DNA of 20,540 nt. Source: Protofrankia sp963555915 (lineage in GTDB: Bacteria; Actinomycetota; Actinomycetes; Frankiales; Frankiaceae). The stretch lies in NCBI RefSeq assembly GCF_963555915.1, contig NZ_CAUVXL010000122.1:1-20540 (forward strand), read 5' to 3'. The position numbers and the translations under genes are program-made. How positions within the stretch are numbered: the first letter of the stretch is position 1; every line of letters starts with the position of its first letter. Positions 7,568-16,974 of this stretch are shown here, one piece after another. A model generated the notes under the pieces. That model had not been told where the DNA came from. It did not search any database and saw only the letters and a program-made list of their open reading frames with translations.

Positions 7568-7599
7568 GGCTCAGACAAGATTTTCGTAGCTGAAGATCG
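7568..7599 (+). repeat. ISL3 element inverted repeat, transposase 3' side
   Basis: Thirty-two bases starting GGCTCAGACAAGATTTTCG and ending GAAGATCG, exactly complementary to 9724-9755. The transposase stop codon at 7627-7629 lies 27 bp inside. Confidence 0.95.
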
Positions 7600-7626
7600 G
7601 ATGAGGCAGTAGTGGGCCGCATGGTG

Positions 7627-9675
7627 TCAGTTGAGCAGGATGCGCTGGCGGAGCAGGGTGAACCCGGCCCGGCCGAACATTTGACGTTTGATCAGTTTGG
7701 TTTTGTTGTTGACGCCCTCGGTTGCTCCGTTGCTGTGGGGCAGGTCGAGGCCGGCCTGGACGGCAGCTCGGTCCTTGTCCAGGCCCTGAAGGAAACTGTG
7801 GAGCGCAGGCAGGTCGTCGGCGGTCACGGCCTCGATCCACGCCTGGAGGTTGGCGGGCTCCCGGCCGGGGTGCTCATGGTGGGTCAGTAGTTCGGCGAAG
7901 GCGGCGACGTGGCCTGCCACGGCCGTCATCTGGGGGCAGGCGGCGGTGAGNNNNNNNNNNNNNNNNNNNNNNNNNNNNNNNNNNNNNNNNNNNNNNNNNN
8001 NNNNNNNNNNNNNNNNNNNNNNNNNNNNNNNNNNNNNNNNNNNNNNNNNNNNNNNNNNNNNNNNNNNNNNNNNNNNNNNNNNNNNNNNNNNNNNNNNNNN
8101 NNNNNNNNNNNNNNNNNNNNNNNNNNNNNNNNNNNNNNNNNNNNNNNNNNNNNNNNNNNNNNNNNNNNNNNNNNNNNNNNNNNNNNNNNNNNNNNNNNNN
8201 NNNNNNNNNNNNNNNNNNNNNNNNNNNNNNNNNNNNNNNNNNNNNNNNNNNNNNNNNNNNNNNNNNNNNNNNNNNNNNNNNNNNNNNNNNNNNNNNNNNN
8301 NNNNNNNNNNNNNNNNNNNNNNNNNNNNNNNNNNNNNNNNNNNNNNNNNNNNNNNNNNNNNNNNNNNNNNNNNNNNNNNNNNNNNNNNNNNNNNNNNNNN
8401 NNNNNNNNNNNNNNNNNNNNNNNNNNNNNNNNNNNNNNNNNNNNNNNNNNNNNNNNNNNCGTGTCGCGGTGGGCACGCTGTTCGTCGCGCAGGTGACCGG
8501 GAGCGGTCATGATCCAGGCGGTGCGGCGGCGGATCGAGGGATCCGCCAGCGGGTACTCGGCCCGGCCCTGCTTGAGGTAACGGTCCAGCAGGTTCGCGCT
8601 GCCGGTGTAGCCCATCGCGCGGATCTCCGCGAGCAGCGTGGTAGTGGCCACCGGCCCTGCGGCCCGGCGCTCGCGCAGGTGGTCGCGGAACAGGTCGACC
8701 AGGCAGTGCCGGTACTGGGGCGGGCGGATCAGCTGGTCGGGATCGGGGACGCGGGCGTAGCGCTTGACGGTGTTCAGTGCGAGCCCGAGCTGTCTGGCGC
8801 TCTCGCACAGTCCGACGCCGGCGTCCAGTAGTTCGTGGACGGCGGCGTGCCGCTGCAGGGTGCGCTCGTTGCGGGAGCCCGGCGCGCCTTCGGCTGGCGC
8901 CGTGCGCCAGCATGCGGTGTGCTGGGCGACGGTCCTCTCCACTGCGGCGGCCAGGCCCCGCCACAGGTGCCAGCGGTCGCTAACCTGCACCGCACCGGGC
9001 AGGGCGTCGGTGATTCCCTGGGCGTAGGAGGCCGAGCCGTCCCGGCAGACGATCTCCACACCGGGGTGGGCGCGTAACCAGGCGGTGAGCGTTCCGGCGG
9101 TGCGGTCGGGCAGCACGTCCACGCGGGTGTGGGTGACGGCGTCGATCAGGATGGTGGCGTAGCGATGCCCTCGCCGCAACGCGAAGTCATCGACCCCCAG
9201 CACTGTGGGCACCGACAGCTCGGGCAGCGGCAGCGCCATCAGCAGGCGTAGCAGCGTGCTGCAGCTGACCGCCTGGTGCAGGTACGGCAGCAGCCGGGCG
9301 GCGGTTTTCCCCGCCAGGGCCGCCGCGACCGCACCCAGCCGGGCGGTGCAGGGCGGGAGTGCGTCGCTGATAGCGGGCGGTCAGCCCGGTCACCTGCTCC
9401 ACGAACGTGGTCTTTGGACAGGCGGGGTTCTCGCAGTACAAGCGGCGCACCGACAGATCGATCAGGACCGGGCGGCCGCCGACCGCCTCGTCGGCCACGT
9501 GCCGCACGTACCTACTGTGCACCCACGCCGAGGACCATCCGCACGCCGGGCACGCGACCGCCACACCCTCCCGGGACCGCGCCGTGATCCGGACCACGCC
9601 CGTACCGGGCTCCACCGCATCCACTCGCACCGCGGCCAACTGCGGCAGTAAGGCCGCCAAGTCGATGTCACACAC
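7627..9675 (-). pseudogene. ISL3-family transposase, frameshifted and crossing an assembly gap
   Basis: Translation from GTG 9675 gives the zinc-finger N-terminus (CPACGWSSAWVHSRY, then LYCENPACPKTTFVEQ). Near 9345-9360 the homology moves to another frame: after TARYQRRTPALH, the next matching sequence is AVAAALAGKTAARLLPYLHQ. The DDE domain follows with VLGVDDFALRRGH and IVCRDGSASYAQG. After the N run, ACPQMTAVAGHVAAFAELL and the catalytic-Glu segment ATEGVNNKTKLIKRQMFG lead to the natural stop at 7627. About 513 codons are visible, close to a complete ISL3 transposase. The shift amounts to one extra base (or two missing) in a C-rich stretch, so it may be a sequencing error. As written, the protein is broken. 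Confidence 0.85.
7951..8459. other. Assembly gap (509 N) within the ISL3 transposase
   Basis: Unsequenced filler. The protein on the left in reading direction ends RDEQRAHRDT and on the right resumes LTAACPQM. In the ISL3 family these segments are nearly adjacent, so the real missing sequence may be only a few codons. Confidence 0.9.
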
Positions 9676-9723
9676 CAGCCAGCATGCACCCGAACTGACC
9701 TGCCGTCACGGCCCCACCAGATT

Positions 9724-9755
9724 CGATCTTCAGCTACGAAAATCTTGTCTGAGCC
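9724..9755 (-). repeat. ISL3 element inverted repeat, transposase 5' side
   Basis: The perfect reverse complement of 7568-7599. The transposase start at 9675 lies 48 bp inside. The sequence outside it (GTTATATTGACAG) contains TTGACA at 9762-9767, which could act as an outward -35 box, but no matching -10 is clear. Confidence 0.95.
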
Positions 9756-9827
9756 GTTATATTGACAGACCCCGCCGCCACCACCGTCCTGCGCGAGCCC
9801 GTCCGGTTCGCCACCCTGGGAACCTGA
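9756..9827 (+). pseudogene. Short 3' tail of an unidentified gene cut by the IS
   Basis: Directly outside the IS end one frame reads VILTDPAATTVLREPVRFAT then LGT and a TGA at 9825-9827. From 9771 almost every codon ends in C or G, as in real coding DNA of this genome. It looks like the last 20 or so residues of a protein whose body is not present on the other side of the IS. The family is not recognised. Confidence 0.35.
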
Positions 9828-10042
9828 CCGATCTCGACGGAACCGTCCGAGGACCGGCACCGCACGCCGGCTGCGGACCATTCAGCTCTCGTACGACACC
9901 AGACCCAGGCTGCCGGGCCGGGCTGACGACCTGGTCGCGGTCTTTCGGCCCTGCGCCGAGCAGACCCGGCGGGAGGACGGCGCCCGCGCCGAAGGCCCCG
10001 CGCCGAGACGCGACAGATGCTCGGGATCAGTCTGGTTTGCGT
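9828..10042. other. Intergenic stretch, nothing recognised
   Basis: No frame shows a recognisable protein, and no RNA gene was found. It presumably holds the promoter for the acyl-CoA dehydrogenase at 10091. Confidence 0.4.
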
Positions 10043-10074
10043 ACCCTGAATCGCGGGGTTCCGCGATTCAGGGT
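10043..10074. promoter_or_regulatory. Perfect 14-bp inverted repeat before the acyl-CoA dehydrogenase
   Basis: ACCCTGAATCGCGG and its exact reverse complement CCGCGATTCAGGGT flank a 4-base GGTT, 16 bp upstream of the ATG and just before the ribosome-binding site. In RNA it would form a very stable 14-bp hairpin; in DNA it could be an operator for a dimeric regulator. There is no T run after it, so a simple intrinsic terminator is less likely. Confidence 0.6.
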
Positions 10075-10090
10075 GGGTCGAGGAGGCGGT

Positions 10091-11233
10091 ATGGGTTCGG
10101 CAGGCTTCGATTCCGAACACGAGCAGTTCCGTGATCTGGTCCGGCAGTTCGTGGCCCGCGAGATCGTCCCTCACCAGCAACGGTGGGAGGAAGCCGGCAT
10201 CGTCGACCGGTCGCTGTATCTGGCCGCCGGCAAGCAGGGCGTGATCGGCTTCAACGTCCCGGAAGAGTTCGGCGGCGGTGGCGTGGACGACTTCCGGTAC
10301 AACGCGATCGTCACCGGGGAGCTCGCCCGGGCCACGTCCGGCCCCCCGGCGCTGAGCCTGCACAACGACATCGTCGCGCCCTACTTCATCCGGCTGGCCA
10401 CCCCGGAGCAGAAGAAGCGCTGGCTGCCGGGCTTCGCGTCCGGAGAACTGATCGGTGCCATCGCGATGAGCGAGCCGGGCGCCGGCAGCGACCTCGCCGG
10501 CATCCGCACGAGCGGCGTGCGCGACGGCGACGACTGGATCGTCTCGGGCACCAAGACGTTCATCTCCAGCGGGATCAACGCCGACCTCGTGATCGTCGTG
10601 GCCCGTACCGACCCCGCCGCCGGCCACAAGGGCTTCAGCCTCCTGGTGGTCGAGCGTGGCATGCCCGGGTTCACCCGCGGCCGCAAACTCGACAAGATCG
10701 GCCAGCGGGCGCAGGACACCGCCGAGCTGTTCTTCGACGAGGTGCGCGTCCCGGCGGCGAACGTGCTGGGCGAGGTGGGACGCGGGTTCTACCACCTCAT
10801 GCACAACCTGCCCGACGAGCGGCTGTCGATCGCGGTCGCAGGCGTCACGGGTGCTCGCACCGTCTTCGACGCGACGCTCGAGTACGCCAAGCAACGCACC
10901 GCCTTCGGCCAGCCCATCGGCACGTTCCAGCACAACCGCTTCCTGCTCGCCGAGATGGACACCGAACTCGACATCGCCGAGACGTTCATCGACGCCTGTC
11001 TGGCCCAGTCCGCGCGCGGCGAGCTGACCGCGGAACGGGCGGCGAAGGCCAAGTGGTGGGTCACCGAGTTGCACAAGAGGGTGGTCGACGCCTGCGTTCA
11101 ACTGCACGGCGGCTACGGCTACATCCTGGAGTACCCCGTCGCCAGCGCATACCGCGACGTCCGGATCACGACCATTTACGGCGGCACGACCGAAATCATG
11201 AAGGAGATCATCGGGAAGTCCCTCGGCGTCTGA
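10091..11233 (+). CDS. Acyl-CoA dehydrogenase, long-chain (LCAD)-like
   Basis: 380 residues, normal for the family, from ATG 10091 with GAGGAGG five bases upstream. It is an FAD enzyme that oxidises acyl-CoA to trans-2-enoyl-CoA. The N-terminal helical domain (FDSEHEQFRDLVRQFVAREI) leads to the flavin/substrate signatures AIAMSEPGAGSDLAGI (124-139) and WIVSGTKTFISSGINADLV, then QRTAFGQPIG and LHGGYGYILEYPVA. The C-terminal YGGTTEIMKE (363-372) has Gly where MCAD/SCAD enzymes carry the catalytic Glu. Instead, Glu243 in LPDERLSIA aligns with the catalytic Glu of IVD and LCAD, so the active base probably sits there. It is followed by other genes only after a disrupted region, so it may be expressed alone. 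Exact substrate chain length cannot be read from the sequence. Confidence 0.93.
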   Translation: MGSAGFDSEHEQFRDLVRQFVAREIVPHQQRWEEAGIVDRSLYLAAGKQGVIGFNVPEEFGGGGVDDFRYNAIVTGELARATSGPPALSLHNDIVAPYFIRLATPEQKKRWLPGFASGELIGAIAMSEPGAGSDLAGIRTSGVRDGDDWIVSGTKTFISSGINADLVIVVARTDPAAGHKGFSLLVVERGMPGFTRGRKLDKIGQRAQDTAELFFDEVRVPAANVLGEVGRGFYHLMHNLPDERLSIAVAGVTGARTVFDATLEYAKQRTAFGQPIGTFQHNRFLLAEMDTELDIAETFIDACLAQSARGELTAERAAKAKWWVTELHKRVVDACVQLHGGYGYILEYPVASAYRDVRITTIYGGTTEIMKEIIGKSLGV

Positions 11234-11252
11234 CCGGCCGACGCCGGCGGGA

Positions 11253-11455
11253 TCAGGACGGCCCGTTCCAGCATGCTTGTGCGCCCGCGAGCGGGATCGA
11301 CGCCCGGTCGATCCTGGTCGAGGCCGGCTGCCGGGCCATGGTCGGCGGGCCATGGTCGGCGGACAGGATGACCTGATCGTCGACGTCGCCCACCACCGTG
11401 AGCGGATCGCCGCCGTCCTCGGTTGGTAGCCACCGGTCACTGATGCAAACCGGGC
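11253..11455 (-). pseudogene. Unidentified protein fragment with a CxxC motif
   Basis: On the reverse strand a frame of about 67 codons reads GPVICPVCISDRWLPTEDGG and VVGDVDDQVILSADHGPP, with most codons ending in G or C, and stops at 11253. It ends 19 bp from the convergent acyl-CoA dehydrogenase stop. No start codon with a ribosome-binding site is visible upstream, so the 5' part is probably lost. A 14-bp tandem duplication (GCCGACCATGGCCC twice, about 11333-11360) lies inside and would shift the frame if recent. The family is not recognised; the CPVC pair could bind a metal. Confidence 0.3.
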
Positions 11456-11593
11456 AGATAACCGGCCCAGCACGAGTGGATGGTTGACATACATTTTCCG
11501 CCCGAAAACTGGCGTCTCCTGACGTCTTCCTTCCACTCGTCGCACCGAAGGAAATGCGGATCAAGGAGTGGGGCTGGGGCACGTAGATCGCGA

Positions 11594-11764
11594 GGCGCAG
11601 CCTGGCAGCGTTGCCGGGTCCGTTTTCAGCGTAATGTTGCCGTCCGGGTGCCCAAGCAGGCCGCGGAGATGCTCGCCGCTACGATTCGCACGATCGTCGC
11701 TCAGCCCACCGCCGAGTTGGTTCGTGCCCAGGGCGATGTCGTCGCCGAGCACTGCGCCTCGCCA
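11594..11764 (+). pseudogene. IS256-family transposase fragment
   Basis: From about 11594 the plus strand reads GAAWQRCRVRFQRNVAVRVP and then AAEMLAATIRTIVAQPTAEL, the central segment of IS256-family (mutator type) transposases just after the second catalytic region. It is cut on the left by unrelated sequence and on the right by the N run. No terminal repeats are visible. The sequence after the gap does not continue this protein. Confidence 0.75.
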
Positions 11765-12189
11765 NNNNNNNNNNNNNNNNNNNNNNNNNNNNNNNNNNNN
11801 NNNNNNNNNNNNNNNNNNNNNNNNNNNNNNNNNNNNNNNNNNNNNNNNNNNNNNNNNNNNNNNNNNNNNNNNNNNNNNNNNNNNNNNNNNNNNNNNNNNN
11901 NNNNNNNNNNNNNNNNNNNNNNNNNNNNNNNNNNNNNNNNNNNNNNNNNNNNNNNNNNNNNNNNNNNNNNNNNNNNNNNNNNNNNNNNNNNNNNNNNNNN
12001 NNNNNNNNNNNNNNNNNNNNNNNNNNNNNNNNNNNNNNNNNNNNNNNNNNNNNNNNNNNNNNNNNNNNNNNNNNNNNNNNNNNNNNNNNNNNNNNNNNNN
12101 NNNNNNNNNNNNNNNNNNNNNNNNNNNNNNNNNNNNNNNNNNNNNNNNNNNNNNNNNNNNNNNNNNNNNNNNNNNNNNNNNNNNNNNNN
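11765..12189. other. Assembly gap (425 N)
   Basis: Unsequenced filler directly after an IS256-type transposase fragment, consistent with a multi-copy IS that could not be assembled. Confidence 0.9.
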
Positions 12190-12290
12190 CCGCGAACCCG
12201 CAGATCGGCCGGCCGAGAGTCATGCCTGGCAATCCACTCCTCGGGCAGCGCCAGCCGCTGGTTCCCGAACTGGGGTACCGGCGCCCTCAT
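12190..12290 (-). CDS. Unidentified protein, N-terminus only (cut by gap)
   Basis: A reverse-strand ATG at 12290, 20 bp beyond the TetR stop, opens MRAPVPQFGNQRLALPEEWI and then ARHDSRPADLRVR before running into the N run. Codon third positions are mostly G or C, supporting coding. The ribosome-binding site is weak. If real, it is co-transcribed with the TetR gene. I do not recognise the family from 33 residues. Confidence 0.35.
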
Positions 12291-12310
12291 GTCCGAAGGT
12301 CGGTCAGCGG

Positions 12311-12907
12311 TCAGCGATGGTCGCCACGGGCTGCCCGCAGACTCATGTCCCGCAGAATGGCCGCCATCGTCTCGCGGTCCACCTCGGTGGCGCTGTGTGG
12401 AGTGGAATTCAGCAGTCCGAACAACGCATGCGCCCGCGCGCGGCTCTCCGCGACGCCGAGGCGGCAGTCGATCTGACGCAGGACGGACGCCCATATCTCG
12501 ACGTAGGCGCGCTGCAGCCGGCGGACGCGGTGGTCGTCGGGCCGTGGGAGGTTGGCGAGGTCGCGATCCTGGACGGTGATGAGGTACGGCTCGTCGAGGG
12601 CGAACGCGATGTGCAGTGTGATCAGACGTTCGAGTGCGTCGTGCGGGGTCCGGCTCGTACGCACCGCTGCCGCGCCGTCGGCGTGGAGCCGTTCGCTGAT
12701 GCCGACGAGCATCGCCGCGAGGATGGCGCTTTTGCTGGGGAAGTGCCGGTAGATACCCGGACCGCTGATGCCGACGGCGGCGCCGAGCTGTTCGATGCTC
12801 ACCCCGTGGAATCCGTGGGTGGCGAACAGCCGCGCAGCCTCCCGCAGGATGTCCTCCCGACGGGAGGAGGGCCGAGCCGACCCGGGGCGAGCGGTTGCCG
12901 CAGACAC
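12311..12907 (-). CDS. TetR-family transcriptional regulator
   Basis: 198 residues from GTG 12907 with GAGGAC eight bases upstream. Residues 17-63 form the TetR DNA-binding domain (REDILREAARLFATHGFHGV, then IEQLGAAVGISGPGIYRHFP). The C-terminal ligand-binding part is all-helical and unassigned in detail. The gene is divergent from the accD1-accA1 operon with about 290 bp between them, the usual arrangement for a local repressor. In Mycobacterium tuberculosis a TetR protein (BkaR) governs the corresponding branched-chain amino-acid genes; this may be a functional counterpart, but orthology is not shown. The ligand would be expected to be an acyl-CoA intermediate. The near-palindrome at 13140-13155 is the best candidate operator. 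Confidence 0.88.
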   Translation of the reverse strand: MSAATARPGSARPSSRREDILREAARLFATHGFHGVSIEQLGAAVGISGPGIYRHFPSKSAILAAMLVGISERLHADGAAAVRTSRTPHDALERLITLHIAFALDEPYLITVQDRDLANLPRPDDHRVRRLQRAYVEIWASVLRQIDCRLGVAESRARAHALFGLLNSTPHSATEVDRETMAAILRDMSLRAARGDHR

Positions 12908-13043
12908 CCGTGGTCCTCGCTGCCCGCGCGAAAGATCACGATTGTCGGACGATTCGTCCCTGCCGATGTGAGGAGATCCTAACTTTCAACGCTCTGGACA
13001 ACGGTGGAGCGACTGCGAGGCGACGGTGAGGCAAAAGTGGGAC

Positions 13044-13057
13044 GAGGTAGCGACCTC
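13044..13057. promoter_or_regulatory. Short inverted repeat in the TetR/accD1 intergenic region
   Basis: GAGGT and ACCTC are separated by AGCG, a 5-bp inverted repeat amid scattered GTGAGG/CCTCAC copies (13026-13071). Short arms of this kind arise by chance in GC-rich DNA, so this is weaker than the site at 13140. Confidence 0.2.
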
Positions 13058-13139
13058 ACTACATCCCCTCACAGTATGCCATGACCCCGAAACGGACACC
13101 TTCCGCGGCGGATATGCCCGTGCTAGCGTGACAGCCGTT

Positions 13140-13155
13140 GTTAGTGATCCTTAAC
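13140..13155. promoter_or_regulatory. Candidate TetR operator GTTAGTGATCCTTAAC
   Basis: The 16-mer is close to a perfect palindrome (GTTA...TAAC with a central GATC), the size and shape of TetR operators. A related half-site, GATCCTAAC, occurs at about 12977-12985 near the regulator's own start. The site lies 46 bp upstream of the accD1 start, where binding would block transcription. No biochemical evidence is available here. Confidence 0.5.
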
Positions 13156-13201
13156 ATCCTTGATGTAGATCATGAATCGTCATCTGTCTCGGGAGGACCT
13201 C

Positions 13202-14815
<1,614 letters not shown>

Positions 14816-14820
14816 GTGCG

Positions 14821-16974
14821 ATGCCAGCCACCCTCTGCGACACCACAAGCGGTGACACCACACGCGGTGACACCGGCAGCGGTGACACCACCCTGTTCGA
14901 CACCGTGCTGGTCGCCAACCGCGGTGAGATCGCGGTCCGCGTGATCCGTACACTGCGGGCGCTGGGCATCGGCTCGGTCGCCGTCTACAGCGACGCCGAC
15001 GCCGACGCCCGGCATGTGCGCGAGGCCGACGAGGCGGTCCACATCGGCCCGGCGCCCGCCCAGCTGTCCTACCTGTCGATCCCGGCGCTGCTCGACGCGG
15101 CCCGGCTCACCGGCGCCCGGGCGGTCCATCCCGGGTACGGCTTCCTGTCCGAGAACGTCGCGTTCGTGCGCGCCTGCGCGCAGGCGGGCCTGGTCTTCAT
15201 CGGACCGTCCGCACACGCCGTGGCGGTGATGGGCGACAAGATCCGCGCCAAGCAGACCGTCGCCGCCGCCGGTGTCCCGGTGGTACCGGGCCGCACCGAA
15301 CCGGGGATGAGCGACGCCGACCTGGTCGCCGCCGCGGCCGAGGTCGGCTACCCCGTGCTGATCAAACCGTCCGCCGGTGGGGGCGGGAAAGGGATGCGCC
15401 TGGTCACCGAACCGGCCGCGTTGCGCGGTGAACTCGCCGCCGCCCGCCGACAGGCGGCCGCGTCCTTCGGCGACGACACCCTGTTCCTCGAACGGTTCGT
15501 CCACCGCCCACGGCACATCGAGGTGCAGATCCTCGCCGACACCCACGGCGCCGTCGTTCACCTCGGCGAACGCGAGTGCAGCCTGCAACGCCGCCACCAG
15601 AAGATCATCGAGGAGGCGCCGTCGGTGCTGCTCGACGTCGCGACCCGGGACCGCATCGGCGCGGCCGCGGTCGAGGTCGCCCGCGCCGTGGGCTACACCG
15701 GCGCGGGGACCGTGGAGTTCATCGTCGGCGCCGACGACCCGGCGCACTTCTTCTTCATGGAGATGAACACCCGGCTACAGGTCGAACATCCGGTCACCGA
15801 GATGGTCACCGGGATCGACCTGGTCGCCGAGCAGATCCGGATCGCCGCGGGCCGGCCGCTGACCACCTCCCAGGAAAACATCGCCCTGACCGGGCACGCG
15901 ATCGAGGCGCGGGTCTACGCCGAGGACCCGGCCCGCGGCTTCCTCCCGACCGGCGGCACCGTCCTGCTGATGCGCGAACCCGACGGCGACGGCGTGCGCG
16001 TCGACTCGGGCCTCACCCACGGACAACGGGTGGGAACCGACTACGACCCGATGCTCGCCAAGGTGATCGCCTGGGGGCCGGACCGGGCGACCGCGCGTAC
16101 CCGGCTGCACGCCGCCCTCGCCCGCACCGCCGTCCTCGGCGTCACGACCAACATCGCCTTCCTCCGGGCGCTGCTCGCCCACCCCGACGTGGCCGCCGGA
16201 CGCCTCGACACCGGTCTGGTCGAACGCGAACTCGACGGCCTCGGCGACGCTGACCTCCCGGCCGGTGCGCTCCCGGCCCACGCGCTGGCGGCCTACGGAT
16301 TGGCGCGGCTCGCCGAGGCGCAGCCGGCCGGCCCGGTGATCGACCCCTGGGACGTCCCCAGCGGCTGGCGGGTCGGCGGTGTCCCGGCTCCCCTGGTCTG
16401 GCGGCCGGCACTGCCCGGCGGCGGCATCGCCGAGGTCACCGTGACCGGCACCCCGACAGCCGCCACCGTCACCGTCACCGTCAACGTCACCGGCGAGCCC
16501 GCCGCGACCGGGGAACCCCGGACCGCCGCGGTACGCACCCTCGCCGACGACTGCAGCGAACTGCTGATCACCGTCGGCGGGCGGAGCCGACGCTGGTGGT
16601 ACGCCCGCGACGGGGCGACCCGCTGGCTCGGCGCCGACGGAGCCGCCTGGCGGATCGTCGAGGCCGACCCCGCCGCCCACACAGGAGCGGAATCGGCCGG
16701 CGCCGCCGAGGTCCGCAGCCCGATGCCCGGCACCGTCATCGCCGTTCACGTCGCCGCCGGCGAGCAGGTCACCGCCGGCCAGCCACTGATCATCGTCGAG
16801 GCGATGAAGATGGAACACACCCTCGCCGCCCCGCGGGACGGCCACGTCACCGACCTGTTCGCACACACCGGCGAACAGGTCACCCTCGACCAGGTCCTCG
16901 CCGTCGTGGAGGCCGACGCACTCATCCCCGGCCCGCAGGACCCGCAGGACCCGCAGGAGACACCCGATGCCTGA
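14821..16974 (+). CDS. accA1: Methylcrotonyl-CoA carboxylase biotin carboxylase/carrier (alpha) subunit
   Basis: 717 residues from ATG 14821. A GTG at 14812 that overlaps the accD1 stop (GTGA) is an alternative; neither has a strong ribosome-binding site, which suggests translational coupling. Domains in order: a repetitive linker (residues 6-24), the biotin carboxylase N-domain (FDTVLVANRGEIAVRVIRTL, then VHPGYGFLSENVAFV), ATP-grasp with the glycine-rich KPSAGGGGKGMRLV near 182, CSLQRRHQKIIEEAPS and MNTRLQVEHPVTEMVTG, the BC C-domain, a less conserved BT-like region, and a biotinyl domain with the biotin-accepting Lys663 in EAMKMEH. It carboxylates biotin with bicarbonate and ATP. The C-terminus carries a PQD repeat whose DNA supplies the next gene's ribosome-binding site. 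Confidence 0.93.
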   Translation: MPATLCDTTSGDTTRGDTGSGDTTLFDTVLVANRGEIAVRVIRTLRALGIGSVAVYSDADADARHVREADEAVHIGPAPAQLSYLSIPALLDAARLTGARAVHPGYGFLSENVAFVRACAQAGLVFIGPSAHAVAVMGDKIRAKQTVAAAGVPVVPGRTEPGMSDADLVAAAAEVGYPVLIKPSAGGGGKGMRLVTEPAALRGELAAARRQAAASFGDDTLFLERFVHRPRHIEVQILADTHGAVVHLGERECSLQRRHQKIIEEAPSVLLDVATRDRIGAAAVEVARAVGYTGAGTVEFIVGADDPAHFFFMEMNTRLQVEHPVTEMVTGIDLVAEQIRIAAGRPLTTSQENIALTGHAIEARVYAEDPARGFLPTGGTVLLMREPDGDGVRVDSGLTHGQRVGTDYDPMLAKVIAWGPDRATARTRLHAALARTAVLGVTTNIAFLRALLAHPDVAAGRLDTGLVERELDGLGDADLPAGALPAHALAAYGLARLAEAQPAGPVIDPWDVPSGWRVGGVPAPLVWRPALPGGGIAEVTVTGTPTAATVTVTVNVTGEPAATGEPRTAAVRTLADDCSELLITVGGRSRRWWYARDGATRWLGADGAAWRIVEADPAAHTGAESAGAAEVRSPMPGTVIAVHVAAGEQVTAGQPLIIVEAMKMEHTLAAPRDGHVTDLFAHTGEQVTLDQVLAVVEADALIPGPQDPQDPQETPDA
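14848..14892 (+). repeat. Three tandem 15-bp units at the accA1 5' end
   Basis: Units at 14848, 14863 and 14878 share the core GCGGTGACACC and encode SGDTT, RGDTG and SGDTT ahead of the biotin carboxylase domain. They form a short Gly/Asp/Thr linker not needed for catalysis. Slippage there could vary the linker length. Confidence 0.7.
16932..16960 (+). repeat. Tandem 9-bp repeat CCCGCAGGA at the accA1 3' end
   Basis: Three copies of CCCGCAGGA encode the Pro-Gln-Asp repeat closing accA1. The last copy contains AGGAG (16955-16959), which lies seven bases before the ATG of the next gene, so the repeat carries the downstream ribosome-binding site. Confidence 0.7.

Larger units (their letters stand above)
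7568..9755. mobile_element. ISL3-family insertion sequence
   Basis: The element is bounded by perfect 32-bp inverted repeats (7568-7599 and 9724-9755, starting GGCTCAGACAAGATTTTCG). It carries one ISL3-type transposase on the minus strand. It is interrupted by the N run at 7951-8459, so its true length is uncertain. The flanking octamers (AATTATTT left, GTTATATT right) are not identical, although ISL3 elements normally duplicate 8 bp. The left end lies 28 bp upstream of the methyltransferase start codon. Confidence 0.92.

Noticed and set aside
5851..7593. Long plus-strand open frame over lanC and the methyltransferase
   Set aside because: It is Arg/Pro-rich with no domain, and lies antisense to the methyltransferase and out of frame with lanC.
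9734..11545. Reverse-strand open frame of about 600 codons opposite the acyl-CoA dehydrogenase
   Set aside because: It is a shadow of the conserved dehydrogenase on the plus strand.
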